Origin: Stenogyne calaminthoides
Taxonomy: Eukaryota; Streptophyta; Magnoliopsida; Lamiales; Lamiaceae
Length of the DNA stretch: 64,000 bases
NCBI GenBank assembly: GCA_037126765.1
Contig: JBBCBC010000037.1
Location: forward strand, 12,033,263 to 12,097,262
Direction: 5' to 3'
Shown here: positions 1 through 12,154 of the stretch, one piece after another
Numbering within the stretch: the stretch's first letter is position 1
How the letters are laid out: each line of letters starts with the position of its first letter
The notes under the pieces: generated by a model
What the model saw: the letters and a program-made list of their open reading frames with translations, nothing else
What the model was told of the DNA's origin: nothing
The model's database searches: none
Position numbers and translations under genes: made by a program

Positions 1-1635
1 GACAATGGTCTTGTATATGAAAACACACCAAAAGTCCTTCCCAGGTATTCCCTAGTTCTTGCTCGACAATCCGGTGGAAGTATACTCGCGAACAATTAAC
101 AAAAGGAAAAATAAACTTTGTTGCACCACTTTTGTGGATTTACTAATTTTTCCAGCACATGGAATTGCACTTGGGAATGAAAGAATCATCACTTATTTAT
201 AGATGGGGTGGTGGACAATTTTTAGGGAAGAAAAAACAATGTGGGAAATTTTTTTCTTGATCTCCAAGAAATCTTGAATATATCTCCTATATTCTTTTCC
301 CCATAATTAAAATATTCCACAAAAATCTCACCTCATCATGTTTTGGAAAATTTTCGAAAATTTAGGGACAAGATTCCAAGATTTGGATCTTCTTGAATTT
401 ATGAGATATACTTGTACTTCAAGAAATACATATCTTCCATAATATCTTTTCAAGAAAATCAAGAAAATCTTTCTTGCCCTTTATATTTCAAAATTTTCGA
501 AACACACACTATGAATAACCAAGTGAGAGATTTCTTGAATTTAATGAGATAATCTTGTATTTCAAGAATACATATCTTCATTCAATAACAAAATTCAAAA
601 AAAATCTTTCTCCCCTTTTATTCATAATTTTTTTTAAAAAAAACAAGGAAAAATAGGCAACAAAATTTATTTTATTTTTAAACACCTTTTTGCAGTTATT
701 GGACTTTATCTTGGGCTACTTGGGGGGCCTTTAGGAGAATTAAGATTGGACCTTCCAATGGATCTTCAATTATCAATATTGAGCTACAATATTATCCAAG
801 CCCATAAATATTAATTAATTCCACTACATAATTAATATTGCAGTATCCATCTTAACCCATATTACAGTTAATATGGCTCCCGGTTATTATTTCCCGTGTT
901 TAAGATTATCTAGCCCATTAATTAATTCAAGTCACTGAAATAACTTTCCATTAATTAATATTTTTTATCCTTGGTAAAGGAACGGTTCAACATTATTATC
1001 CATACCGAAAACTAGTTCCACTTGCAAGATTTGGTATGATAAAACTCATGAACCTCCCAAGGGGGCAAATCGAACAAGCGTACTCGCACACGATTCTCCG
1101 TATTAAATCTTAGCAATCGCATGTGACCAATAATATTGCCCAAGATATAGGGTATTGAATCTAACTGATTCTCTTCCCATAATAAGTCAAAGCAATAGTT
1201 ACTAATCACACACAATCCTATTTAAGGGACGAAGATTAATAAATAACTAACCACTGAGGTCTAATTCTTCTTAGTTCAGTTCAGAAGAATTTATCCTCCA
1301 TCAGTCATGCACTAGTGTAATCTCTTGGTCAAGACAAACCAATCTGAGCCTTACACTATAACCTTTCACGATGGATTGTTCATTTCCATCTAGGTCGTGA
1401 ATGGTGTACTTTTAGTTACAAGGAACTGTTAATTTAATCTTCTGTGATCTTGGTATCACTAAATTAACTACAATGTAACAAGTACTATTTAATGAACAGT
1501 TATGCAGTAAATATATGTAACATTCGATGATATTTAAAGCATCAGTGATAAACAATTTATTTCAGTAAATAAGTCTGAAATTCAGTCAGTCTGATTATAC
1601 AAAGTAAAAGCATATTTTCCAGTATAATCCCAACA
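1..1635 (-). mobile_element. LTR of a copia-like retrotransposon, partial, cut by the window edge
   Basis: On the minus strand the sequence begins at 1635 with TGTTGGGATTATACTGG, a common start for plant copia-type LTRs, and continues without a gene to base 1. AT-rich polypyrimidine blocks and short TATA-like stretches fit an LTR. No protease, integrase or reverse transcriptase frame is visible, so the internal region, if present, lies outside the window. The 67-codon frame at 1012-1215 is treated as part of the LTR, not a gene. The superfamily is inferred from the terminus only. The five bases after the end are AAATG, and the other copy of any target duplication cannot be seen. Confidence 0.55.
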
Positions 1636-2698
1636 AAATGAGCTGTAATAGGAGGAAATTATGTAATTGGAGGGAGCATTTGACATTTTGGTGTATTTAG
1701 GAAGGAAAATGAAAACAATGAATTTCTACAGATTTTTTTTTTTTTTTGTAATTGTATTGTTCATTGAACAGTAATTATCAGTGTGTCAGTTTTTATAAGT
1801 GTACTATTGCAGCCTGTTTAGCAGATTTTTAAGGGGGTTAATTAACCCTCTAATAAAGTAGAAACACCTTTACAATAAAGTTGAATTCTCCATCCTACTC
1901 CCAACTTTATCACATAAAATACTAATAAACACACTTTTCTTACAAACCGTGAAACAGTAATTGTAGTGTTGAGTTCGGGACGGAGAGAGTATAATGAATG
2001 GATGATTGTATAAAACTACGAGAGAGAATGATTGGATGTGAGAATTGTTGGAGATATCATTAGCGGATGAGAGAAAAGTATCAAAAATAATTAGTGAGCA
2101 ACAAAATAGTATGAGAGATAATTTAGTGAGCGGAAGAAAACTAATGATTTGATTGTACTATGTGATTGTGTAAAAATATATAAGTAGATGTATTATAAAA
2201 GTAGATGAATATTTGAATGAAGTGGTCATCAATTCTCAGATCGGTTGAAGTGTGATATAGACTTAAAATGTAAAAATAGAGAATTAATTATATTTAAAAG
2301 TACGATATTCATACAGTTGTTGTAGTATTAGTTTTTAAAAATTGATTTTCAAAATTCCAAATTAAAATTAATTTTAAGTTTCAGAACTTAAATCCTAATA
2401 TTTAAAACCTAGACAATTATTTATGTAATTTACCCATTTTTTATTTCAGTATTCAGTTTATAGGTTTTATAAGTCTAAATGACCGGAATTTAGCTTTACT
2501 TAAGTTGTTCTTATGAACACATGATAGTAATGTCTCGCAATTTTAGTGATTTTTTAAAATTAAAACTAGTAATCTCCTATCCGAAATATTATATTCATAC
2601 CCTTCTTCAATAGCCAAATCATATAGAACTAATAGAAGTACGCGAGTAGTAGATTATTTGGCGCGTTCAACGGAAACTTGTATTGATACATTATGAAC
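1636..2698. other. AT-rich intergenic DNA, no gene seen
   Basis: No coding frame with plant protein character was found. GGGACGGAGAGAG at about 1978-1990 resembles one terminus of a Stowaway-like MITE, but no matching partner was located, so it is probably a broken copy. Confidence 0.5.
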
Positions 2699-2700
2699 TA

Positions 2701-2909
2701 CTCCCTCCATCCCGAAAAGATGGCGAAACTAAAATTTAACCGCAAATCAAGAAAAAATATGAAAAGTGGGTTTGAGTATAATAAAAATAGAGTATTATGA
2801 TTAATTAAAAGTGTAGATGTTGACTTTTAGTGGGTATTTTGAGAGTATTGCAGTAATGTTGAGACCTTCAAATAAAATAAGTATTGCAGTAATCATGGGA
2901 CGGAGAGAG
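2701..2909. mobile_element. Stowaway-like MITE (209 bp)
   Basis: The element starts CTCCCTCCATCCCG and ends GGGACGGAGAGAG, imperfect inverted copies of the Stowaway terminal motif. A TA dinucleotide flanks both sides (2699-2700 and 2910-2911), the Tc1/mariner target duplication. The 90-codon frame starting at 2817 spans the right end and is not considered a gene. Confidence 0.75.
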
Positions 2910-3434
2910 TATTTGTCTCGAATTGTCTGTTTCATTATGTGTTTTCAAACACAATTCAAATATAAAAATCACCTTTTTTTAAAAAAAACTTTGGAGAAAA
3001 ACACAACTCTAAGAGGTTGTTTTGAAACACAACTTATATTAAAGCTAGTGTGCTCCAACTTTAAAAAAAAAAGGCTTCTACCTTTTTAATTGTATTGCAA
3101 AATACACACTAAAAAAATACTCTTAAACACTTATTTTTAAAATTATTAAACTCAATTATTTTTTAAAATAAATATTTATATTTTATTAGTTGAATTTCAA
3201 AACATCTAATACAACCACACAAAGTATGAGGTAAGTTTTGAGTGTGATGTTTCGATCTTATGATTTGCAAGCCTAAAAGTTTATGCGACTTGATGAAAGT
3301 GATGTCCAAAAACCCAAAATTAAGGATATTACTCTAAAATAATTTGATATTTGTATTAAAAAGTTCTGTCACGACTCATGAGTGGTGGGATTAACCAAAT
3401 AATAAAGAGTAGGTCCAGTGAAATTAGGGGTGAA

Positions 3435-3800
3435 GCAGTGCAGATATCTTAAAAATTTTACCGCCATATCGTTCTGAAAGATTGAAATTTTCGATACTGA
3501 AAAATTTTCATATCGTTGTCGTCTCAAAAATTTAGATATACGAAATTTTTGATATGTTGATATTACATATCGATCTGCATCAAAAATTTCATATATATCC
3601 TAAGTATCTAAAAATATTTCGATATATCGTAATATTTCGGTACACCGAAATTTCTATATTTTCATACCGTTATCGTGCCGAAATTTTCGGTATAGTACCA
3701 TACCGTACCGAAAATTTCGGTATACCAAAAATTTCGATAAAATCGATATTTTTCAGTACGGTAAGTGCGATATACCGATATTTTCGGTATTTCCTCCACC
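3435..3800. repeat. Self-complementary ACCGAAA/TTTCGGT repeat block
   Basis: This block is built from repeated GGTATACCGAAATTTCGGTA-like words, each close to its own reverse complement, so it can fold on itself throughout. The same family appears at 22790-23040 and 23285-23485. The outer edges (AGGGGTGAAG on the left, CCTCCACCC on the right) are imperfect inverted copies, suggesting a non-autonomous DNA transposon. The 83-codon frame rich in R, Y and I is a by-product of the repeat. Confidence 0.6.
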
Positions 3801-3803
3801 CGT

Positions 3804-4041
3804 AGTCTAGTGTGCAAATTTGTATAGATGAAAATTTAATTGTCCTAAATCAACCAACTACACCCTAAACACTAAATAATTAACCATAAATTATGACCTA
3901 TTTGAGCTGGGTGAACCATGAACTAGTCGGGCCGAGTGAACCATGAACCACGAACCACTCAATTTTGTATTACGTTCATCAATTATAAAATTTGGTTGAA
4001 AATTAAAATTTTTATATCTATACAAATTTGCACACTAGACT
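3804..4041. mobile_element. 238-bp MITE with long terminal inverted repeats, copy 1
   Basis: AGTCTAGTGTGCAAATTTGT and a few further bases at the left end are repeated exactly in reverse complement at the right end, giving about 26 bp of perfect TIR. The interior contains two GTGAACCATGAAC words. A second copy lies in the opposite orientation at 61115-61349. There is no coding capacity. The superfamily could not be assigned because no clear target duplication was found. Confidence 0.75.
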
Positions 4042-4664
4042 TTGTCAATAATAAATGAGTTTCATTTAATAGCTCAAAAAATATTCAACTGCCATACCTC
4101 TAGTCCATGAAATACGAAAATTGAAAAAAAGAAATTGAACCGCAACGTCAATTTGTCCAACCGATTTTTCTTCTTTTCTTTTCAACTTTTATCACAAATC
4201 GTTAGTGCATATTAGTAATTCGATTGTTTTGCTTTACGAATCGCCCTCTTAATGAATTGAAGCCTAGATCTTTAGACATTTCCTCCTACTCAAATTTCGT
4301 TAATTTCAATATTATTGAATTCAGAATCAAATAAGATAATATATATATATATATATATGTCCTCCATTTTTTCCTACTTTGAATAATGTAAATGGCTTTC
4401 TTGTTAGTATTTAATTCTCTAAATTAACTTGAACAATCTTAGTTGTACTTCCTCTAATTCTTTTTGGACTTCATTTTGATATTTTATTGATTGGCGTTTT
4501 ATATTTTTTAGTCAATTAATTATATGTTTTCTTAATTTACCTTTAGAATCATTAAATATATATTAAACAGTAAGAACTTCAAACACTTGTGTAAAATTTC
4601 AAAACAATTATAAACTAACATATAATAGGAAGCTAATAATTTTTTTTTAGAGTAAGTCTCCAGT
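4042..4664. other. AT-rich intergenic DNA with an (AT)n microsatellite
   Basis: No gene seen. A short AT dinucleotide run lies near 4338-4357. Confidence 0.5.
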
Positions 4665-4850
4665 AAAACTTATTTATAGTATAAAATTTATATCATTACA
4701 ATTATAAATTAATATTACATCACTTATAACTTTTGTCATCATTCTTATAAACTAAATATTATGGGTATTATTTTCTAAGTGTAGTGCTATCAGTTTATAA
4801 GTATAAATGATATTAATTTCATATTATGAACAAGTTTCACATGATAATTT
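4665..4850. mobile_element. AT-rich MITE of the GTGAAACTTGTTCA family
   Basis: The right end, read in reverse complement, begins GTGAAACTTGTTCATAATATGAAA, and the left end carries the related words AAAACTTATTTATAGTATAAAA. Related elements lie at about 44110-44310 and flanking the Helitron (57165-57276 and 60506-60570). This copy holds an uninterrupted version of the Helitron target, AAATATTATGGGTATTA at 4753-4769. Confidence 0.55.
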
Positions 4851-6980
4851 AAAATGACATACATTTTGAATATGAGAGAGTATTAGTTGATGATTAGCCT
4901 CAAATATTAATTAAATCCACACATAAATAAATTATTAAGTCTTGAAATTAATTAAAGCATAATAGAAAAGATGGATTTTAATGATAAAGCCTCAACATTA
5001 ATTAATCTCCATAACTTAAAAAATATTTGGAACAAAATTAAGTTAGAGACAAGTTAGTAGTACTTTATATTAAATAATTATTAATTACAACTAACAATTT
5101 TTCTTAATCTAAATAATGAGATTCTTTTGGGCAAGTTGTTTTCCGTTCGGAAAGGAAAAACAGCACTACTCCCTATGTCACAATATTAATTCAACACTTG
5201 TTTTATTTGGACGTTCTAATATTAATTGAACATTTTTAAAATAAAAATAAATATAATATTAATACACTCACGACACCCTTATTTTATTTCACTCAAACTC
5301 ATTAAAACCTATTTTACTTGGTTTCGATTATCATTTTCTTTATTTGTTGAGACTCCCAAAAAAGTCTCCAAATCTTAATTTAATTATTATAGGTCTTGTC
5401 ACAGAAATATACAAAGGCCGTAATGGGACCCGCAATTGCGAATCTTGTTGTCTCAACTCTCAACTATCGACTCACGTTCTCCCTCTAATTTAAATAATTT
5501 TACATGAGACCCGTATGCTTTAATTCGTATATTTTAAAAAAAATATTACAATTTTACAGCATCATAAAGTTGTGAACATATAACATGTTAAATGAGTTTT
5601 TTATATGTGATAAATTTAAGGAACTGTATAGTAGCAAAGACACATTAAAACATGTGGTACAACCAGGGACGACAAACCCAAAAATTTTATTGAAAGGGCC
5701 CAATTTATAACATAACAGCAAAGACACGTTCAAGTGGGGCAATGGGAGCTCAATGGCTGTGTAGCAAGGACAAAATTCATTTTACATGTAAATAATTTAA
5801 GTATTTAATTTAGGAAATATACATAAATATATCATAAAATTCCATTTTTTATAAATATATTTGTACTTTAAATTTTTAAAACGTTTATTGTGTTGCTGCC
5901 ATCCTTTTCCCCAATAAATATCCCAACTTTAAACAAGGATCATTATCATCCGCATTAGCTCTAAAACTAAACAAACACTCGCAAATCATATTACTCATTC
6001 TTTTTCAACTTTATTATGATTTCGTATTAAATATATTCATCCTTGAATGTTATTCGAAATTAAATAAACGTACTCGACAATGTGAATGGACCTTTTCCAT
6101 CATTTCTACCACAATCGCACGCCACTTGAATTCAACTTTTGAGGGGATTTTTTTTTTAAAAGCTCAACTTAAGACTTATATCATGTAAATTTTACCATAA
6201 GACTCGTTGATTAATATATTTATAGCGCAGTTGATATGACCTGAGAATGATAATGATAATAGATATTATTAAGAGATTAATCATAAAAAAATATTAATTA
6301 TATTATTATTATTTAATTATAGAGTTAGTATGCTGTGAAACTTGTTCACCGTAAAACTGATTCTTTTTTTAACAGACATACTCTTTAGTAAAATAAGTAA
6401 CATTCTTTAGTAATATAAGTCACACCCTTCAATTATCACTACGACATCCTTTGTTATAATATAACACCCTTCACTTTTATGAGTAATAATCTTTACAGTA
6501 AAACGTCACACCCTTTACAGTAAAAAGTCACACTCATTAGTAATATAAGTCACACTCCTTAACCAGTTTCACCGTAAAACTTATTCACATTATACTTTGC
6601 CTTAATTATAACATCAATAATAGATATCATGTGAAGAGTGAAATGAAATTGGATTACGAAAGTAGGGTAATTAATTACTTATTTTTATTTATAATACATG
6701 TGTATCAAAACAACCAAAAAATACTAATAAGCCTCATTATTTCCTATTGTGCACTAAAAATATGAGGATTATGGATTAAGATGTGCTTTAGTGATCTTAG
6801 TGACACAAACAATAAGTGCGTAAAGTGGATTGTATTTATGTTATATGATTGCTTGAAAGAATAAGAGTTTGAACAATAAATTTGCAAGAGGTTTGATATG
6901 ATATTAATTTCTCTTATTTTCTTGGTCATAAATGACCCATATTTATAAGGTTTGAGAGAGTGGATCTCACTCTCCCGGAT
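4851..6980. other. AT-rich intergenic DNA with MITE remnants
   Basis: No gene seen. CTCCCTATGTC at about 5169 resembles one Stowaway terminus. Around 6340-6600, words such as GTGAAACTTGTTCACCGTAAAACT and repeated CACTCCTT/CACACCCTT phrases indicate another relative of the GTGAAACTTGTTCA family. None of the short frames (62 and 61 codons, minus strand) looks like a real protein. Confidence 0.45.
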
Positions 6981-7470
6981 TACAAGTACAAGTAGCCGAA
7001 TTATAGCTCATCGAACATTAAATCTTTCTACATGATTGATGTGACCCGGGTTAGGAGGTCGCCGGGAGGTCGTTCGAGGTATTAAGAGCTCGCGACACCT
7101 TTGGACGTCGTCGAGGCCAAAACCCGACGCGGGATTTAAGCGTCTAACTACCCCTAGCTACTCATTATTATCGACCTTTACTGACACATCTCTGATTAAG
7201 ATCATTCTTAAGTAAGGTTCTGGTCTTTGTCCACTTTGCCACGGGTCCCACCTCAATTAATCTTTCAGATTAGATGTCGGTCTGACGACGACCTGCGAGG
7301 TGCATCCAGGTCGCATACTTGTGCTTGGCGTGCCTTTATTTTCATATTCTCAGCGAGATGTTATACTTATGCAAAATTTGATTTGGTCCCCTTATAACTT
7401 TTCCAGGTCATCTCGACCTCGCGCTGTATGCCCATAAAATTCCCTTTCATTGCATCCAACCAATTGGGCG
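6981..7470. other. GC-richer block, possibly a transposon or solo-LTR remnant
   Basis: Base composition rises clearly here compared with the surrounding AT-rich DNA, with many GAGGTCG/CGACCTC words. No frame codes for a recognisable protein. A TATA-like stretch (ATATTTATAAGG) at about 6939-6950, followed by this block, would fit the U3/R part of an LTR, but the ends were not located. Confidence 0.3.
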
Positions 7471-8887
7471 CTATTTTTCTATGAAAAAAAAAGCTCAAGA
7501 CTAAACAGAATTTCTCTTTATATATATATATATATATATTTATTTTTTTTGTATATCTTTTTATAAGGATTGACTTGTGACTTGAAACCTTAAACCCATC
7601 CCAAGTCTAACATTCATATAAGTGACTCCAAGATCCAGACTCGACTTCTATGTTTAACCAGATTTATCCGTGTCATTTTTTTGTGTTTCAAGATTATTCC
7701 ACTTCTTGGATCTTTAACTCATGGACTCAGGATAATGATGATTCGTTGAATTTTTTTACTCATTACATGTGTCATTAATCTACCCTATGTAACACAGAGT
7801 GAAAAATAATGTATGGAACAGATGATACTGTGTGATGTTTAACACCCTCCTTCTCATCCCTTTTACACGTCATTTTGAGGTTGTTAAATTAAGAATATTT
7901 TTGTATTTTTTATGCCAATATTATTCTTAATTTATAATAATTAAATATTTTTAATAATTATTATTATTATTTAAAAAATACTAATATCCAGACATATTCA
8001 TAAAAAATTAAAAATTTAAATTATCATAAAAATTAATTATTAGAGCGCATGGGATAGTGAGAGGAAAAAAAAAGGTTAAAACGACATATTTATGTAAATA
8101 GTGTAAAAGACATGTTGCATTTTGAAACATTGTACATGATTTCTATTTATTTATCATTCAATATTCTAAATTCTAAATTATAATATTTTTAAATATTATT
8201 TTTTTTAAATACATTCTGGATTTTTTTCTGACGAATTAAGGATATATTTTTACGCTAAAATTAACTTTAATTAATAATAATTTAATATTCTTATCTATAA
8301 TTACTATTGACTATAAAAATGAAATTTGAAATAACCTCATTAGAAGGTATATATGAAATAATGGGTTTGGGGAAGGAAAATGCTAGAAATGACATTTATT
8401 ATATAAATACTAAAAATGGCTAAAATGATATTAAAAAAAATAGAAGAGAATTGCAATTGTATATTGTGTTGATTAAATTTTTTTTTATTTATTTCCATTC
8501 TTGATACATATTTTTAAATAAGATACACCTGTAGTTGACTAAATAAAAATATAAGCATTGAATTAATTAAATAAGAAATAATTAAAGTATTTAATGTAAT
8601 TAATTACATAATTATTTTCAAAATAAATTGTTAGGAAAATTAAGGGGCTACTCGAAACGATCAATATCCAAAATTAATTTGCAGAAAAATACAAATCGTG
8701 TCAATAAATAAATATTTTTTTAAAATTCATGATCTTGGATGAGAACTTGTTATTTATAAAGCAGTTGAATTAAAAAAAGAAAGTAAAATTAGTCGTGTAT
8801 AAAATATATTTTATAATTATTTTCCTCGGTGTCTCATGTCTGCATCATAGATTAGGCACTGACATTCGAGTGAGGGTTTCCGTTCAG

Positions 8888-8906
8888 CTCTCCCTCTCTC
8901 TCTCAG
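8888..8906 (+). promoter_or_regulatory. CT-rich 5' leader exon of the F-box gene, with splice donor
   Basis: A pyrimidine-rich CTCTCCCTCTCTCTCTC tract, typical of plant 5' UTRs, ends in CAG followed by GTGCCA. A TTTTTTGTAG acceptor at 9801-9810 pairs with it to give a 904-bp 5' UTR intron (8907-9810). The transcription start is not determined. Confidence 0.5.
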
Positions 8907-9818
8907 GTGCCAACCCTTTTTCTAAATAATTTTACCTACTTCAATTTTGTGTGTGTATTTTTCCTGAATTAATTAATCGTGCACTCAAAGATCGGATGCC
9001 GCGAATTTTTCGAGTCCGTAATCGTGGAAATAATCGCGATTTTGAATATCTAATGATCATCTTTGTTTATTTGGTTAATTTTGATGAATTGGCTTAATTA
9101 TAATGGCTTTGATGGAATTCTATTTTCATTTCCACATAATTTGTTGTTTGCTTTCCGGCTCTGTTTATGGTTTTTTTTTTTTTGGTTGGGTGTGTGGAAT
9201 TAATTTTAACTTCCACTGACCCACGATGAAAATGGTTTTTCTTATGAATAACTGCTTTGATTTAGGTTGTTTATCTATTGAATCGTGTTTTTGTGTAAAT
9301 TTGTGATTTCTTTTAAAATTGGTAGTGGTTCAGTTTAAATCACAGTTGTGTTTATATATCTATTTAAACAAGTTTATTTCCTAGAGTGATTATGATTTCC
9401 TAGAGTGATAATGATTTCAAGGAAATGTTTTGTACTTAATTTGTTTAGGTTAGGGTTCTACACTTCTACTTATGGTTTCTGATCATTGTTCATTTCTGCA
9501 ACTTGTTATTTGTACTGTTTTATTGACCAGTGGTTCATTAACTCATATTGCATTTGCAACCAGCACTTTCACTTCTCCATAAGTGTAATCAATTTCGGGT
9601 TTCACGCTTAGTTTTTCTACAACAATTTGGTTTTACTTTGCTTGAGGCTCTAATTTCTTATGCACCAGTTGTTTTAAGCTAATAAATTCATACACTGAAT
9701 GAGACCTGATCAACATTTTAATTACTGAATGTTGAGCTAGCTACTTGAGTTTATGCCTGCCCTGTTACTAAATATTACGAACTGGAATTTGATTGGCATC
9801 TTTTTTGTAGACCTGTAG

Positions 9819-9875
9819 ATGAGAATCAGTTACGATGGTATCACGCGAATGCAAAAGACGGTATGGACACATTAA
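9819..9875 (+). promoter_or_regulatory. Upstream ORF overlapping the F-box start codon
   Basis: In the second leader exon an ATG at 9819 opens an 18-codon frame that ends TAA at 9875, in a different frame from the main ATG at 9835. Ribosomes using it would pass the main start, so it could dampen translation. This is inference from position only. Confidence 0.5.
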
Positions 9876-11163
9876 GCTTAGTGAAGAAAGAGGGGGCAAA
9901 GTGACAGGTTACCAGCAATGCATTATCAGTAAAGAATCAACCGAAAATTTGGACTTTTTCCATCTACTTGAGTTACCTGCGCACATAATATGCGACATTA
10001 TTTCAAGGCTTCCATTGAGGACTATATTACGTTGTAGACTCGTTTGCAAGATGCTTCTCAACCTGCTAAAGGATCCTTATTTCTCCAATACACATCTCGC
10101 TACAGCACCTACTTTAACGACCAACCTCATTCTTGAAGACAACATCGGGAAAAGTGGATCACTTCACTTCTTCACATGCGATCTTAGCGAATCGACTTTG
10201 TCTTCCTGCAGTAGTAATGATCAGAATATTCGGTGCTCTTTCAGTAGGGGGCTAATTTCCTTAAACAAAGGAAATGCTGAGTTCCGTTTTCATACCAAAA
10301 GACTTACTCTCATTGGTTCATGTAATGGACTGCTGTGTATGTATTTCGATTCATCATCAGACCCTTTCTATGGTATTTGCAATCCTATACTTGGTGAATT
10401 TTTAAAGCTCCCTCGATTATCAGCTCCACCTTTTGCGTATGCCAACCATTCTGGATTTGGATACTGCCCCAGGTTGAAGCAGTATAAGGTGGTCAGCTTC
10501 ATGTACAACCCTATTGACTCGTCAAAAATGGTTGCAGCAGTACACACACTTGGTTCAGATTCATGGAGACGAGGGACTGAAAATGCCCCCAGTCGAAAAC
10601 TGAAATCGTTCGATCCTTTCCTTAATGGCGCTCTTCATTGGATAACCACCAGCAGTAGACCATCCGAGCTTATATGTTCATTCAACTTGGAAAGAGAAAG
10701 GTTCGGTTTTATCCAACCGCCATCACACTTTGATGCACCATATGTGAGAAAGGTTTCTTGGATAAACATTGGGGTACTTAAAGGCTGCCTTTGTGTATGT
10801 TCCATTTACGAGGATATGGAGTTTGAGGTTTGGGCAATGAGAGAATATGGTGTTGAAGAATCTTGGACAAAAGAATTCAGAATCGATGTGAAATTCTATT
10901 GTAGGTTACAAGTTGAGGATCTGCATCGCCCCGTTAAAATTTTGAGCAACGGGGATCTGTGGTTCATATCTAGTTTCAACTCCCTCGTTTCGTTTAGTCC
11001 CTGGAAAAGGACTTTTAGGGAAGTGAGGTCAATGGGGCGTTGGAAAAACGATGTTACCGCGCATGATTTGAGCTTCTTATCTCTCAAGGGTATCGCGGGA
11101 GTTAGTAGCTCAAAAGTCTTGAATTATAGAGTGGGGAAGGAGAGGTTCCATTTGGCTATATAG
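9835..11163 (+). CDS. F-box protein with F-box-associated domain (At3g07870-like)
   Basis: The protein is a single-exon 442-residue frame. Residues about 43-88 (LPAHIICDIISRLPLRTILR, then C-RLVCK) form an F-box, which in this family binds the SKP1-like subunit of SCF ubiquitin ligases. The rest matches the F-box-associated type: IGSCNGLLC at about 160, a GFGYCPRLKQYKVV segment near 210, W-R-G, LNGALHW near 265, then LKGCLCV and VWAMREYGVEESWTKEF near 315-345. That part is expected to bind the degradation target, which cannot be told from sequence. Its closest Arabidopsis resemblance, from memory, is At3g07870. The coding start follows a 5' UTR intron (8907-9810), and a short overlapping upstream frame is present. 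The gene is convergent with SPF30. No damage is seen. Confidence 0.9.
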   Translation: MVSRECKRRYGHIKLSEERGGKVTGYQQCIISKESTENLDFFHLLELPAHIICDIISRLPLRTILRCRLVCKMLLNLLKDPYFSNTHLATAPTLTTNLILEDNIGKSGSLHFFTCDLSESTLSSCSSNDQNIRCSFSRGLISLNKGNAEFRFHTKRLTLIGSCNGLLCMYFDSSSDPFYGICNPILGEFLKLPRLSAPPFAYANHSGFGYCPRLKQYKVVSFMYNPIDSSKMVAAVHTLGSDSWRRGTENAPSRKLKSFDPFLNGALHWITTSSRPSELICSFNLERERFGFIQPPSHFDAPYVRKVSWINIGVLKGCLCVCSIYEDMEFEVWAMREYGVEESWTKEFRIDVKFYCRLQVEDLHRPVKILSNGDLWFISSFNSLVSFSPWKRTFREVRSMGRWKNDVTAHDLSFLSLKGIAGVSSSKVLNYRVGKERFHLAI

Positions 11164-12154
11164 CACTTTATGCAACCAATTATGAAGACCATTGAGGAGA
11201 GATTGGTTCAAACAACTTTATTTTACAACTCTGTGTATTTACTATTTAGTGACTGATGAGTGATGGTGATCTCCTTGTAGTTATTAAAATGCAGGAACAC
11301 TCTTATATCTGCAGGACTTATGATGCAGTTAATGCAAGAGACTTAAATTTAAATCTTTTCGTGGAAGTTTTATAATATACTGTCATATTGAGATTAATAT
11401 TATGGTGCGGCTGAGAATTACAAGCTGTCCCACCCAAAAGTTCAGTTTTACTAAAACAGTTATGTGCTTCTTTTAAATTTATTTGTATTGGATTTATTAC
11501 ATGTTATATGAAACTACTAAAAATAATAATAAATGTAATACTGGTATTAGAAATATTTTGTGGTTAAAATCCAAAAGGAAAATAATTTAACATTGAAAAG
11601 TTAGTTTAGCTTAAAGTTAAAAACAATAATAACAAAGTAATTTTATATGTGGTACTTTAAGTCTTTAATATATAATTTTTGTATGGTTTTGATACAAACT
11701 GATTTAACATATATTTTTTTTATCTTAATTTAATCAATCACAATAATGAAGATTCAGTTTTTGAAAGTTAAGTTCTCAAAAAATAAAAAATAAAAAAATT
11801 AGAAAGTTGAGAAGACGATTCTTGATATTTTTCCCATCTCCAGAACTCTACGTAGTTAACAACTGCAAATCTAGCTCACAAAATTAAGTTGCCATTAAAA
11901 TTCATACAGTTGGCAAATAACTACAATTTCGTGTGCTCATGTATGGAATTGATTATGAAGGCGACTGAAGATGATGAATTGTGGCACCTATCATACAGCC
12001 AAGGATGAAGTATAGAACATAAGAACACAACAAAACTAGTACCCAGCTAGCTCTACTGACTACATAAAGACATCATTTTAATCCGCATGCTCTCACGTTC
12101 ATATGTAGCTGCTAAAATACGACCTTAGAAATTCTCTATTTCGCTACAAGAGTA
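11164..12154. other. Convergent 3' intergenic region
   Basis: This holds the 3' flanks of the F-box gene (+) and SPF30 (-). It is AT-rich, and no additional gene or clear transposon was seen. Confidence 0.5.

Noticed and set aside
1012..1215. 67-codon minus-strand frame near the left edge
   Set aside because: It lies inside the LTR, where small frames are usual and no retroelement protein motif is seen.
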